From Proteles cristata cristata (lineage: Eukaryota > Chordata > Mammalia > Carnivora > Hyaenidae), in NCBI GenBank assembly GCA_017311185.1, contig JAESUZ010005169.1:237001-301000 (forward strand): a stretch of DNA of 64,000 bases, given 5' to 3'. A program made the translations under genes and the position numbers. Below the pieces are notes generated by a model. The model was not told where the DNA came from, searched no databases, and saw only the letters and a program-made list of their open reading frames with translations. Shown here in pieces: positions 21,219 through 32,118 of the stretch. Within the stretch, counting starts at the first letter, position 1. Every line of letters starts with the position of its first letter.

Positions 21219-22418
21219 AATGTGTTGAAGATGCCTTCGGGAGTTCTATTCCACTGAGATTGTAAAAATGGGTATGAGTCTCTACTATTTTCCTTTGAAG
21301 ACAGGTCTGTTTTTGTAATTTGCCAGTTATCCAGTGAAGAATGGATTTATCCTAATGCCTAAAAACAAGCATAATGCATTTTTTATCAAAGATAAGGTGG
21401 ATTATGATGCGGAAATCTAAAATATGCATGAAGACTATAGACATCATCTGAGGTCCTTAATTTTAGGCTGCATTGTGTTAAACGCTTCAGAGAAATTATG
21501 CCTTAATTTTAATCTTCCCGACACTTAGAAACAAGTCTTTACAAGGACATAACTGCCTCATAATTTTACTTGGGAGCACAAAGGCAGTTCAAGGAAATTT
21601 GAGAACATTTAAACCGCACGGATATTCTGAGTTAGGACTGTCACTTCTATTTTCCTTTTAACTCTCAAGTGTATGCCAGATACAGCATTTGGGAGAGGTG
21701 CCCTGCCGAGGCCCCCCATAATAATGAGGCAATAATGAGATAAATTAGGTGTAAATCACATCAGCGGAGTTTTTACCTGCTTCTATTGATTTGTCAAAAC
21801 ACTTTATCATGGAAAAGCACAAATGAAAACAACTATTTTCTCTCTGTACCGAAGACAGCATGCTTTTGGGTGGGTGTTTGTCTACAGAGCCCGAGAGCTC
21901 CTTGACTATAAAGCTCTCTTAGCAATTCGCCTGGAGTTCTGTGAACCAGACAGCCTTGCACAATCTCTTTCTATCATGTTTTCCTCTGTGTTCTGTGCAA
22001 GGCCCTCTTCCAGTTAAGGATTTAAAGTTAGCTCTTATGTACACAAAAATCAGATTTCTATCTTTGTACCACAAAATGAAGCAATTATTCTGTCTTCCAA
22101 TGGATTCCGCTTCCTCTGCATTGGCACCAGAGCTACCCACTGTTGTCAGCAAGGCGGTGACACTGGTGTAAGCTTCATTAAATAGAGCCCCGCTGATACT
22201 GACCATTGATCCAGCAGCTAGCTCAGGTGCATTTGGCCACAATATTTTCTCCCTCTGCTCTTTACTTCTCTCCAGGGATAACCAATCAGAAGAAACGACC
22301 CTCATGCCTAGTGTTTTGAGAAGCAGAGAGCAGTTTGATTTCAATTGCCAACCTGTCCACTAGCTTGGTAAATCAAATTTCAATCTCCTAAGGGCAAAAA
22401 GAACATGTAGCTTGCTTA
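21219..22418. other. Repeat-free block, candidate conserved noncoding element
   Basis: No repeat recognised for about 1.2 kb. The segment 21640-22380 has high sequence complexity, scattered CpG (GCCGAGGCCCC, ATCAGCGGAG, AATTCGCCTGG, AAGGCGGTGAC) and TAAT-type motifs. It carries overlapping open frames (141 codons minus at 21919-22344; 76 codons plus at 21941-22171) that match no protein I know. More like an enhancer than a gene. Confidence 0.4.
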
Positions 22419-22468
22419 TGTGTGTGTGCATGTGTGCGCGCGCGCGTGTGTGAGTGCGCACACATGCA
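22419..22468. repeat. Alternating TG/CG purine-pyrimidine tract
   Basis: A TG run, then CG five times, then TG and CACACATG. It is almost perfectly alternating pyrimidine-purine except at GAG near 22453, and so is Z-DNA prone. Confidence 0.9.
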
Positions 22469-22820
22469 TTGTACTCTAAGATCTGGTCTTTCTGTAGGTT
22501 AAACCACGGGAATTCACCTGGTAACTGAAAAATGAGGAATTAAAAAGTATTTGCTCTTTAGAAGTGGGGCTAGTGTTCTTGAAACATGCCACTATTCCTT
22601 GAAACCTAGGATTACACATCTCATGCTGGCTATGTAAAGTGAGCAAGTATCAATTTGATCCACATCATTACAGAAACCATGTTCTCCTTTTTGTGTATTT
22701 GGTGACAAAGTGTGAAGAAGGATAATTTTTTTTCCTACTTGTCTCTGCTAAGTCATCAATCTAGGAATCGAATTTCTTTCCATAAGATTTGAAAGAAAAG
22801 GCATTTTCCCTCAATTATTT

Positions 22821-23056
22821 CTTTTTTTGAAGTGTCTTTAATGTTTAGGTATTTATTTTGAGAGACAGCGAGAGTGAACATGAGTGGGGGAGGGTCAGAG
22901 AGGGGGAAGAGGAGGAGAGGGAGAGAGAGACAATTCCAAGCAGGCTCGCTCTGTCAGTACAGAACCAGATGCGAGGCTCAATCCCAGGAACTGTGAGATC
23001 ATGACCTGAGCCAAAATCGAGTCAGACACTTAACCAAGTGAGCCACCCAGGTGCCC
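22821..23056 (-). mobile_element. Feliform SINE, antisense
   Basis: TSD TTCCCTCAATTATTT / TTCCTCAGATTTATT (22806-22820, 23057-23071), diverged. Middle GCTCGCTCTGTCAGTACAGAACC; head AGCCACCCAGGTGCCC. Confidence 0.9.
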
Positions 23057-23071
23057 TTCCTCAGATTTATT

Positions 23072-23452
23072 CTGTGAGACTCCAGCTAACGATAACAGAA
23101 CTAGGTAGTCATCTTACTGCAATACATATAGGACATCTAGATACGAAAATAGTAGTACTGTGCCAGCTTACCTTTATCCTTTCTCTTAAATACAGCATCT
23201 GCTCAAATTAGCCAATGATGTTTTCTAGGGAGTGTTTCACAAGCGTTTCCCAATGAACTGCACAAATCAGTCTGCTCTTGCATTTTTATGCAGGTTGATT
23301 CACTGGTACGTGTCTTTAGAGACTGGAACGAGTTCCAAATTTTATATGATGACATTTTCCGCGTCAGGATATGTTATTCCACTTTTAAAGAAACTAGTGA
23401 TTCTTTAATAGTATTTCTTTTAAAACACCAAGCACAAGCCACTGTTCAAAAC
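23072..23452. other. Unique sequence
   Basis: No repeat or gene recognised. Confidence 0.5.
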
Positions 23453-23463
23453 TCTTGTCTTTA

Positions 23464-23688
23464 GGGGCGCCTGGGTGGCTTAGTCGGTTAAGCGTCCGAC
23501 TTTCGCTTAGGTCATGATCTCGCGGTTCGTGGGTTCGAGCCCCGCGTCGGGCTCTGTGCTGACTGCCAGCTCAGAGCCTGGAGCCTGTTTCAGTCTGTGA
23601 CTCCCTCTCTCTCTGACCCTCCCCTGCTCATGCTGTCTCTCTCTGTCTCTCTCCTAGAAATAAATAAAACATTAAAAAAAAAAAAAAG
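23464..23688 (+). mobile_element. Young feliform tRNA-Lys SINE
   Basis: Perfect TSD TCTTGTCTTTA (23453-23463, 23689-23699), intact head, B box and CpGs, and clean A tail. Same diagnostic positions as the copy at 83-297 (TTTCGCTTAGG, GACTGCCAGCTC, CAGTCTGTGACTCC). Confidence 0.95.
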
Positions 23689-23699
23689 TCTTGTCTTTA

Positions 23700-24449
23700 T
23701 GTGTTGTAAATAAACCCCAAAGTTGCTCTGGTTTTAGAAGGCATAGAAATGAATATATATTTCAGCAGTTCCTTTAGAAATCCTTTTTCCTCTCCCCAGC
23801 CTCCTCATACTGTTCCTTTCGTGGACACGAAACATTTTGTAAGTAGACTTGTCAAAATAAAAATGGAATTTCATGTCTCTTTGATGTTTTATGTGATATC
23901 ACACATCTTGCACCCTACATAATTTAATCATCCACTATTTCATGACAAGGGATTAAATGTGGTCATTCTTTCTAAGTCTCTCTCTACCTACTATTTGGTG
24001 ATATTTTAAATCCTCATTGTTGATGATATATACATAATATTCATGTAATTCTTAGGCTTCTATTAATTATTTTATCTTTTTAAGTCAGATATGGCTGTCT
24101 TTTGATTGAACTAAAAACGAGTTTACAAAATGATTTGGGAGAGTGGCTAACAGAATATTGTGTTATTTCCCACCCCCCTAGAAATCACTAGTATTTAAAG
24201 TTTTATTTTAATGCTGGCTATGAATATAAAAGACCTTGATCACTGCAATGAAAGATCAGTCTGTGCTACATTAATGGTCAATACATTACAAAGTTAACCC
24301 TGAGAAAATTCCCCCATGCTCCGCTAATGGAAGCTGTTTTCTTCACTAAGTCAATAAGGAAGTACAACCATTAATTACAAAGTGACTTCATACCTTCAAA
24401 GATATTTGTCTGTTATTTTAGTTTACTTTCATCACTAGTCATCGCATTG
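23700..24449. other. Unique block
   Basis: No repeat recognised. The interval 24220-24400 carries clustered ATTA motifs (CATTAATGG, CATTACAAAG, GCTAATGG, CATTAATTACAAAG) and is a small enhancer-like candidate. Confidence 0.4.
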
Positions 24450-24680
24450 GCTGGTGATTTTCAACTGCAAAGATTTTGTCCCCAGAGGGCACTGGCAATG
24501 TCTAAAGACATTTTTGATGGTCAAAACTAGGAGGGGGGTGGGTGGGGAGAAGATACTACTGGTATCCAGTGGGTAAATGCCAGAGATGCAGCTAAATATT
24601 GCAGTGAACAGGATGGCCCTTTACAATAATTGTTCTGCCCCAACTGTCAATAAGGTTGAGGTTAAGACATCCTTGTAGAT
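24450..24680 (+). mobile_element. MER5A (hAT-Charlie) DNA transposon
   Basis: MER5A text in order: GGTGATTTTCAACTGCAAAG, TTTTGTCCCCAGAGGGCA, CTGGCAATGTCTAAAGACAT, TTTTGATGGTCA, AGATACTACTGGTATCCAGT, GGGTAAATGCCAGAGATGC and CAACTGTCAATAAGGTTGAGG. Nonautonomous, ancient. Confidence 0.88.
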
Positions 24681-24689
24681 AGCAGAGAG

Positions 24690-26132
24690 GCATCTGGAGT
24701 GGTGGATATTGGAAGCTAAGTTGCCTTCCTACATGAAGACAATGCCTTTAGAAATTATCAGGGTGAGAGCTGTTAATTATATGATATAGAACAGTTGCTC
24801 TACTTGTCCTTGAAACAAAATTGTCCTTTATTTTACTAAAGTCAGATAGAAGGCTCATTCTCTAAGTTTACCATCTATAAGGACCTTTGTCTTCTTTCTA
24901 ATTTAAGTTAGTATGCATTTCTACAGTATGTTTGAGAATCCTAATCTTCAGCAAAATGTTAAATTAAAAATAAGCAGATATTTCACTTTGTTTGCCTCTC
25001 CAGCTAACAGACAAACAAGCAGTCGTATCTTTGTCCATTTGTAACTTACCTTTCATTCCTGTCAGTTATTGGTGACAACCAAAAAAGAAGGCATTTTATT
25101 TCCCAGGAAATGGGATCCATTTTAATATTTTGCATTAAATCCAACGGAAAATACAAATTGGAAGTCAAATAATGAGAAAATGTGCTTTATTTCTTAAGTT
25201 CTTTATGACCTAAAATCAATTAGTCAATATATGATAAGTATATATGCGGTTGTGTTTCTGTGTAGTAGTTAATAAATAACCAATTTACTAAACTAGAGAA
25301 ATACTGTCACTTGTCAGTATTCCACATGTCACTTGTTTTTATTACTTCTGTCAAGTTAATTGTTGGCTATTCATTCCACTCATCACCTCTGACAGTTTTT
25401 ACTACACAATATCAGAGAATTCTTTACCATTTTTTTAAAATTAGTTTTTGAGTTCTACTTTATCTCAGTTAGTAAAACATTCTGAAGTTGCTTACACAAG
25501 TACATTATATTTTGGTCAAGAGCACATTTTGTAGATCGGAAAGGCTGATTCAGAAGTTGTCTATTTTTAAGATTCAGAATATGGTTTGCACACTTAATGT
25601 AGATAGTAGTACAGTAGAAATGCCTTAACAAGATGCTCCTCTCTACCTCATACTTATTTAGAACCCCACAAATACAGGACTATAAGCCTCATTAGGGCAG
25701 GAAGTGAGTATGCTTTGTACACTGTTGTTGCTAAGAATCCCTTGCTTTGATGAATTTAGCTCCGTCTTTTTCTGTGCACCTCTCCCTCTGTTCCTCATCA
25801 CTCCACAAGGTCACTGGTCTACAATTAAGCATCACTGTCACCAATAAATGGGGCTGGGGGAGAATCTTACAAGTGCCAGAGCTTCAAGAGGATGTGTGAC
25901 AAAATGGGAGAGAAGTAGAGGAAGGAGAGAATGCCCCACTTTCCCATTTTGAGCTATACATAGTGAAAGGCATAACAGAGCTGTGTTTCTGGCATCCATT
26001 GTACAGGGTTTCTAGTAAATAGTATTATTGGTACTTATTTATTAGTCTGTAGAACTCTGACATGAGTCTATGAGACTGGATCATGGTCGGAAATAAATAG
26101 TAAACACAAAAAAGTGCAGTCAAGCTTAATAA
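24690..26132. other. Unique sequence
   Basis: No repeat is recognised with confidence; 25650-25720 may be an L2 scrap (ATAAGCCTCATTAGGGCAGG). No exon recognised. Confidence 0.45.
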
Positions 26133-26145
26133 ATAGATCCATTTG

Positions 26146-26369
26146 GGGGCACTTGGGTGGCTCAGTCTGTTAAGCGTCCAACTTCAACTCAGGTTGTGAT
26201 CTCACGGTTTGTGGGTTCGAGCCTCGCATTGGGCTCTGTGCTGACAGCTAGCTCAGAGCCTGGAGCCTGCTTCAGATTCTGTAACTCCCTCTCTCTGACC
26301 TTCCCCTGCTCACACTGTCTCTCTCTCTCTCAGAAATAAATAAAAAACATTAAAAAATTTAAAAAATAG
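26146..26369 (+). mobile_element. Feliform SINE
   Basis: TSD TAGATCCATTTG / TAGATTCATTTG (26134-26145, 26370-26381). Head GGGGCACTTGGGTGGCTCAG, B box GGTTCGAGCC, tail AGAAATAAATAAAAAACATT. Confidence 0.93.
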
Positions 26370-26381
26370 TAGATTCATTTG

Positions 26382-26885
26382 TTGTGTTTCATTCATCCTT
26401 TTCTGACAGTGATATTTTCTTCTTTTTACTGGGAAAATAGATTTTTGGTTGTGTTTGGACATGTCTGTATACATGTTTAGGCTCATGTGTGGACCTTCCC
26501 ACTTTGGGCCATTAGGTTTTACTGTCCTTAGCAGATTACAAGCAACACATTTAATTGTTTGGTACTGGACACAAGCATAATGGCAAAGACTAGGAAAGAC
26601 AGTTTATTTTTGTAAATATTTGTTGGGGAGGTATTAAGCTCTAAGCTCTGTTTTTGGTACTAAGGACATATAAATATAAGAAGAAACAAAAGTATAGTTT
26701 GACAAATGGCCTGATTTATTGAAAAGACATAAAGTCTACAGAAAGCCCAAAGTAAAATTCTAAAAGTAGAATTCTAGCTATCAGACAAGAGCAGTAGATC
26801 ACAGCTGGAGACATATTCTGAGTCTCTTTTATCATTGTGTATCATCATGAAGAAAAGTTTGATCATGATTCTATGTACTATTTCT
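26382..26885. other. Unique sequence
   Basis: Nothing recognised. Confidence 0.5.
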
Positions 26886-27150
26886 TAGTAATAATAAAAG
26901 CAAATATTACTGAGCATAGACTATATGCCAGGAACTGTTCTAAGCACATTCATTCTTCACAACAATTCCATAAGGCAGTTGGCATTATTACCCCATTTTA
27001 CACATGATGTAATTGAGAAAGGTTAACAGAACGGTTAAGTACCATGCTTAATGGTAACAGATTAAAAGTGGTAGAATATTCTAGGACTAGACATTTTGAA
27101 CCCAGACATTCTTGGACTAGAGTCTATACTCCTAAGCACCATGCAAAACT
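26886..27150 (+). mobile_element. Nearly complete MIR
   Basis: ATATGCCAGGAACTGTTCTA, AGCACATTCATTC, CAACAATTCCATAAGGCAG, TTATTACCCCATTTTACAC, then GGTTAA...AGTGGTAGAATATTC...GAACCCAGACATTCTTGGAC and CTCCTAAGCACCATGC cover the whole MIR in order. Confidence 0.85.
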
Positions 27151-27349
27151 GTAAGAAAATGTGTAATGGATTTCAAAAAGAGTCTCATGAAATGGTTGGA
27201 ATAAAAAGCAATGTCATTGCTTGGTGGTAATTCATAGAGCTGTTTACATGTAAGATGAATGTACATCTGTCTACAGTAGGCTCCAGTTTTTGAAAAAGAT
27301 AAATATCATGGTACCTAAAAGACTAAGTTTAAATTATCTGTAAATTTTA

Positions 27350-27565
27350 GGGTGCATGAGTGGCTCAGTCAGTTACGAATCCGACTTCGGCTCAGGTTAT
27401 GATCTCACTGTTTCCGAGTTTGAGCCACACATCAGGCTCATGCTGACAGCTCAGAGCCTGGAGCCTCTTTCAGATGGTCTTGCTCTCTGTCTCTGCCCCT
27501 CCCGTGCTCATGTTCTGTCTCTCTTTTGAAAATGAATAAACATTAAAAAAATTTTAAGTAATAAG
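27350..27565 (+). mobile_element. Feliform SINE
   Basis: TSD TTATCTGTAAATTTTA / TTATCTGTGAATTTTA (27334-27349, 27566-27581; one mismatch). Decayed head (GGTGCATGAGTGGCTCAG), tail AATGAATAAACATTAAAA. Confidence 0.93.
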
Positions 27566-27581
27566 TTATCTGTGAATTTTA

Positions 27582-28313
27582 TGGGAAGACACATCTTTTC
27601 CTGATGACACTATTGAACTATGTTTATTCCCAAGCAGATGGATGGGGTGGGAATATGGAGAAGGACAGAGATAAGTAATAGGTGTCTGCGAGGAAGAAGT
27701 AGCTTCCAGTGGGCAAGAAGACCCTGAATTAGTTTGTACCTTTATATTTTTTCTGTATTCCTAATATCTTGACATCTGGGGGCTTACTGACTCTAGAAAG
27801 ACTACTCCTTTCATGACTAGGCAATATTTAGAGATAGCAAATGACTGATCTTCTAGCATGACTTTCATACGTAAAGCCCATAAACCCCCAGACATCCTTA
27901 TCAGATTCTTACACTCTGGGGTCACCATCCCCTGTTCTCATCCACCCATGGTTGTGTATCAGACAAGTAGGGACAACCTGTACATACTTAATTCAATAGA
28001 ATTAATTCACTGAAATTATTCAAACTCACCAATCTTAAATCTGCTTGGCTATTTACCTCACCTCTCCCAAGGTTTCCTGAAAAAGCTACAATTACGGTTC
28101 TTGCTCAGGTTTCCATCCTCACCTTTCCCCATGATTTCCTGTGTGACCCCTGGGGAATGGCCTGCATGGGAGTGCCCCCCTTCTCTTGGGAACTTTGATT
28201 AATATCTTTCCAATGGCTCTTCACCTGATCTGTTGGCCTCAGCAGATGCATAATAGTAAAAGGTAAATTTTAAAACAGAGCTCCCTCTGCTCAGTATTCT
28301 CACATAATTTTTT
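27582..28313. other. Unique sequence
   Basis: Pyrimidine-rich in the second half; no repeat or exon recognised. Confidence 0.45.
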
Positions 28314-28324
28314 AAATCCATGTC

Positions 28325-28537
28325 GGGGCACCTGGGTGACTCAGTCGGTTAAGTGTCTGACTCTTGGTTTCAGCCTGGATCATGATCTCAGAGTTTGTGA
28401 GTTTGAGCCCTGCATGGGGCTCTGCACTGACGACACAGAGTCTGCCTGGGATTCTCTCTCTCCCTCTCTCTTTGCCCCTCCTCCACTCTTTCTGTCTCTC
28501 AAAAATAAATAAACTTAAAAAAATTAAAAAAATAAAT
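28325..28537 (+). mobile_element. Older carnivore SINE
   Basis: TSD AAATCCATGTC / AAATCCGTGAC (28314-28324, 28538-28548). Subfamily with GACTCTTGGTTTCAGCC and CTGCCTGGGATTCTCTC; tail CTCAAAAATAAATAAAC. Confidence 0.92.
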
Positions 28538-28744
28538 AAATCCGTGACATATTTGGGTAAGTTTCTCATAAAGCTAAATTCAACATTTTTTGAGGAACGA
28601 TTATGAACAAGTGAAAAATCAAAGACATTTCAAAAATGGATAAGGCATGGCATCATTGGCAAGGAATCTATTTTCAACCACAGAAAATATCATACATTGA
28701 TAATATACTTTAAAAGGAAGAATATGTGTGCCGTTAAAGTGGGT

Positions 28745-28870
28745 CAAATGGAAAGCTTTAGAAGCGAAGGAGGAAAGAATCATTGAAACTTGTGATGAAG
28801 GTCAGGGAAGGCTTCATGAAATAGATCATCTGAACTGAGCTTCAAGGGTTATGGGGCATTTTGAGAAATG
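28745..28870 (-). mobile_element. L2 scrap, antisense
   Basis: GGAAGGCTTCATGAAATAG, ATCATCTGAACTGAGCTTCA, AGGGTTATGG resembles the reverse L2 clause for the 3' region. Confidence 0.5.
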
Positions 28871-29559
28871 ACTATGATTTCCGGCAAAAGAAACACCATT
28901 AATTTTAATTGAACTACACAAAAGTCCAGAGACAGGAGGACCGAAATCTTGACTATTTTCTTCAGGTAGAAGCCCAGGGTCCCTGTTTGGGAGAAATGCC
29001 AATCACAGTGATGGAGGGTGAAGCATTGGAAAATCTCACCTAAGGAATTAAGATGAAGTTCAGGAAAATGTTTGTTTGGGTGCTGGTTTAAGCATAAATG
29101 GGTTATATAATTACGAATTATATATGACTAGGGTCAAATATTGGTAAGGGAGAAGACCTTTTTTGTCTTCCTTTTGCATCCAGAGACAGGTGCATAATCA
29201 GTCAGCCGCAGTTCCCACAACTATACACAACTTTATGTTGCTGGCTGCCGATGTTGAATATAGGAGCAAAGTTTTTGGCAGGAAATGCCATGTCTCTCTC
29301 TGGGAGAACATTTCCCTCTTCATTTTTTATTTACTGGTGCAGAGCCCTGGTTTTTCCCTCCTGCCCTCATTTTCCATGAAAAATTAACTACAGGTTAAGC
29401 TCAAATACATTTATTTCTTTTCAAAGAAAGCATTCTTTAGAGAATACGGTTTAACATTTTTAAAATTAAACTGGTAAGTGAGACTTAGACTTAAAGCATA
29501 ATTCTACAGGGGCAAAAAAATAAAAAAGAAAGAAAAGGGTGAGTTTTATAAGCAGTAAC
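28871..29559. other. Unique sequence
   Basis: No repeat recognised. A- and T-rich at 29400-29550. Confidence 0.45.
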
Positions 29560-30320
29560 CATTTGCTCTGGGTGCTTTCTTTATTCTAAAGCTTCTGATA
29601 GCCACAGGCTGGCTGAGTACTGAGCAACAATCAAAAATGATTGTTTATTTGGTTGAATAACCTGCCAACATATAAAAATGAAACCACTGCTATAAATGCT
29701 ATCTTCCCCAATCCAAAAGAGAGCCAGAGATTTGCTGGCAAACAAATTGTTGAGATGCTTGCACACCCTCTCTCCCGTGTGATCAGCGATCACTGCGATT
29801 CTGGCCCTCGCCTTCATGCCAGGCAGGCAATGTCAGAGCCCATCATGACATCCCCCTCACTGCGCTATGTTGCTAAATCATCCTGTACTCAGCCACAGGG
29901 AATAGGGAAAGAAATAACAAAGCTCCTGAAGAAAGAAATGCTTTTCTACCCATCTACCCTCCCTCTGCTGTTAGAGCCAGCATGGAAAGGAGGTTTTGAA
30001 GTGACTGTATACCAAATTGTAATAAACAAACAGAAGAAACTTTATTGATTTCCTTATTCTTTGAAGAGCTAAGAAGCAGTATAGGAAATTGTGAAACAGC
30101 AATATCACAGAGCTCAATAAGGCTGCTCTTAGAGCAGAACCAAACAGACAACGGAATTTACAGATCACCTGCTGCCCGGAGACTACGGGGCTTTGTGTAT
30201 ATATTTCTGAATACAGAGAAGTGGAGCAAACTGGCATTCATCTTTTGCCTTGCTGGTGAGGAGGCTGGAAAGGACCTTATTTCTTCTTTGATTCTTTCAC
30301 CCATGTATATCTAAGGTGCC
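29560..30320. other. Complex repeat-free block with overlapping open frames
   Basis: High-complexity, CpG-bearing sequence (CTCCCGTGTGATCAGCGATC, CACTGCGATTC, CTCGCCTTC, GGAGACTACGGGG). A 135-codon plus frame (29641-30048) overlaps an 89-codon plus frame (30045-30314) and minus frames. None matches a protein I know and there is no splice or initiation context. Candidate conserved noncoding element or unannotated transcript. Confidence 0.4.
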
Positions 30321-31044
30321 ATGCTGGTGACTGGCATTCTGAAGAACGGCCCACGAGCCAAAGTCAACCTCCCCTTATTACAACCACATTTTTTAGCATC
30401 CGTGTCTCCAGAGTCCTTTCATTTTGAAATGAGATCAAGTGGTTTGCCACATACTCCACTAGAGATGATACTCTTTTCTGAAGCAAGGAGAATTTGGCAG
30501 TGATGAAACTCTTTGGTATAAATCTGTTAAATTTACAAACGGAATCTGTGCTTGGGATATCAGGAGACAAGGTCTGAAGCAGAGACTACTCTAAGGGCTC
30601 AGATCGCATATTTTGTTACATTGTTACTAAAAATGACTGGCTTCTAGAATTGCAGTATCATAAATTCCACGTTACAGGACTCTCAATTATTGTCTTCATA
30701 TCTACTCCAAAAGGCCTATGAAGTTGAAATGCAATATTTCATCTCTGACACTTAATCTATGAGGATGTCCTTGGAGATCTATTATGTCTTTAAAATAATT
30801 TACGTACATTCTCTAATGATCGTGCTCTGCTGAAGGTGCTATCAAAATGCTTTGGGTTTTATAAATAGGTTCAATGGGAAAGTCCGAGTAAAACTTTTAT
30901 AGTTAGGCATTACTACAGAACTAGAGCTAATCTGAAAAAATAAGCAGTTGATTCAAATGGTTACCAATATTCTCAAAATGTTAGTAAGATACGGATGCTC
31001 TTGTTTTTAATCCTCAGCTAAGCATTTCTAATAGGATATCATAG
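30321..31044. other. Unique sequence
   Basis: Repeat-free by eye and continuous with the preceding block; may belong to the same regulatory region. Confidence 0.4.
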
Positions 31045-31165
31045 AAAGAGCATGGTTTTGTCATCAGACAACCTTGGCTTTTTCTATTTTGTCTGCCACC
31101 GAGACCTAATTGTTTTGGGTCATCTTTCTAAGCCTCATTTTCTTCATTTCTAACATAGGGATTTA
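31045..31165 (-). mobile_element. MIR fragment, antisense
   Basis: GTCATCAGACAACCTTGGC, then TTTCTAAGCCTCATTTTCTTC and ATTTCTAACATAGGG, the reverse MIR core. Confidence 0.65.
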
Positions 31166-31317
31166 AACATAGGTTTAAATCTTCATCTCTAACATAAGTT
31201 GTGAGAGTAAAATAAACTGTCTTGCCCAGTAGCTGTTGTATTGTTGGTAAAGATAGACACTTTCAAGACAGGTCAAGCAGATCACAGTCAACTTGTCCCC
31301 CACCATTCTCAGATTTT

Positions 31318-31485
31318 TAAAATTAAAAAAAATATATTTATTTTGAGAGAGAGAGAGAAGGTAGGGGAAGGGCAGAGAGAGAGAATTCCAAGCAGATGTG
31401 GGGCTTGAACTCACAAACCATGAGATCGTAATCTGAGCTGAAGTCAAGAGCTGGATGCTTTACTGACTGAGCCACCCTAGCACTC
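31318..31485 (-). mobile_element. Feliform SINE, antisense, internally deleted
   Basis: Reverse SINE with A/T tail side, GA run, then CCAAGCAGATGTGGGGCTTGA: about 40 bases of the middle (the cagagcc region) are missing. Degenerate TSD TCTCAGATTTTT / CCTCTGATTCTTT. Confidence 0.85.
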
Positions 31486-31487
31486 CT

Positions 31488-31870
31488 CTGATTCTTTACT
31501 ATTATTACTTTGGGGACTAAGTCCAGATGAAGTTCCTACATCGGGCCCCCTCCAAACTTGATCTCAGGGACAATCTGTGAGCCCTTATGCCATCCCCAGA
31601 GGATGATCCTGTTCTGAAATATTTCAGTAGTAGAAGAGCATAGAAGTGACACAGGTTTTTAGCAACCCCTGAAGTTACTGTATCATTCATGTCTAAGAGT
31701 AACACTTTCCAGCATCCTCAATGCGCACAACTAACAACTCGGATGAGACTTCAAAACACTTGGGTGGAACCTTAGCACCTCTAGCCACAGGGAGAGTGCT
31801 TATGGGTCATGTGGCCCCCACTTGGCTGCTCTCTACTTAGGTTTTCAGCACTAGTCACTGATGCTGTGTT
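31488..31870. other. Unique sequence
   Basis: Nothing recognised. Confidence 0.5.
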
Positions 31871-31887
31871 TAATAAATAAAGATTAG

Positions 31888-32101
31888 GGGTGCCTGGGTG
31901 GCTCAGTCAGTTAAATGTCTGACTTCAGGTCAGGTCATGATCTCCCGGTTTGTGGGTTCGAGCCCTGGGTCGGGCTCTGTGCTGACAGCTCAGAGCCTGG
32001 AGCCTGCTTCAGATTCTGTGTCTCCCTCTCTCTCTGACCCTCCCCTGCTCACATTGTCTCTCTCTCTCTCAGAAATAAATAAAATATTAAAAAAAATTTT
32101 T
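31888..32101 (+). mobile_element. Feliform SINE
   Basis: TSD TAATAAATAAAGATTAG / TAATAAGTAAAGATTAG (31871-31887, 32102-32118; one mismatch). Typical body with GGTTCGAGCCC B box. Confidence 0.94.
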
Positions 32102-32118
32102 TAATAAGTAAAGATTAG

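Noticed and set aside
21919..22344. 141-codon minus-strand frame as a gene
   Set aside because: No recognisable family, no promoter, splice or poly(A) context. Kept only as part of a candidate noncoding element.
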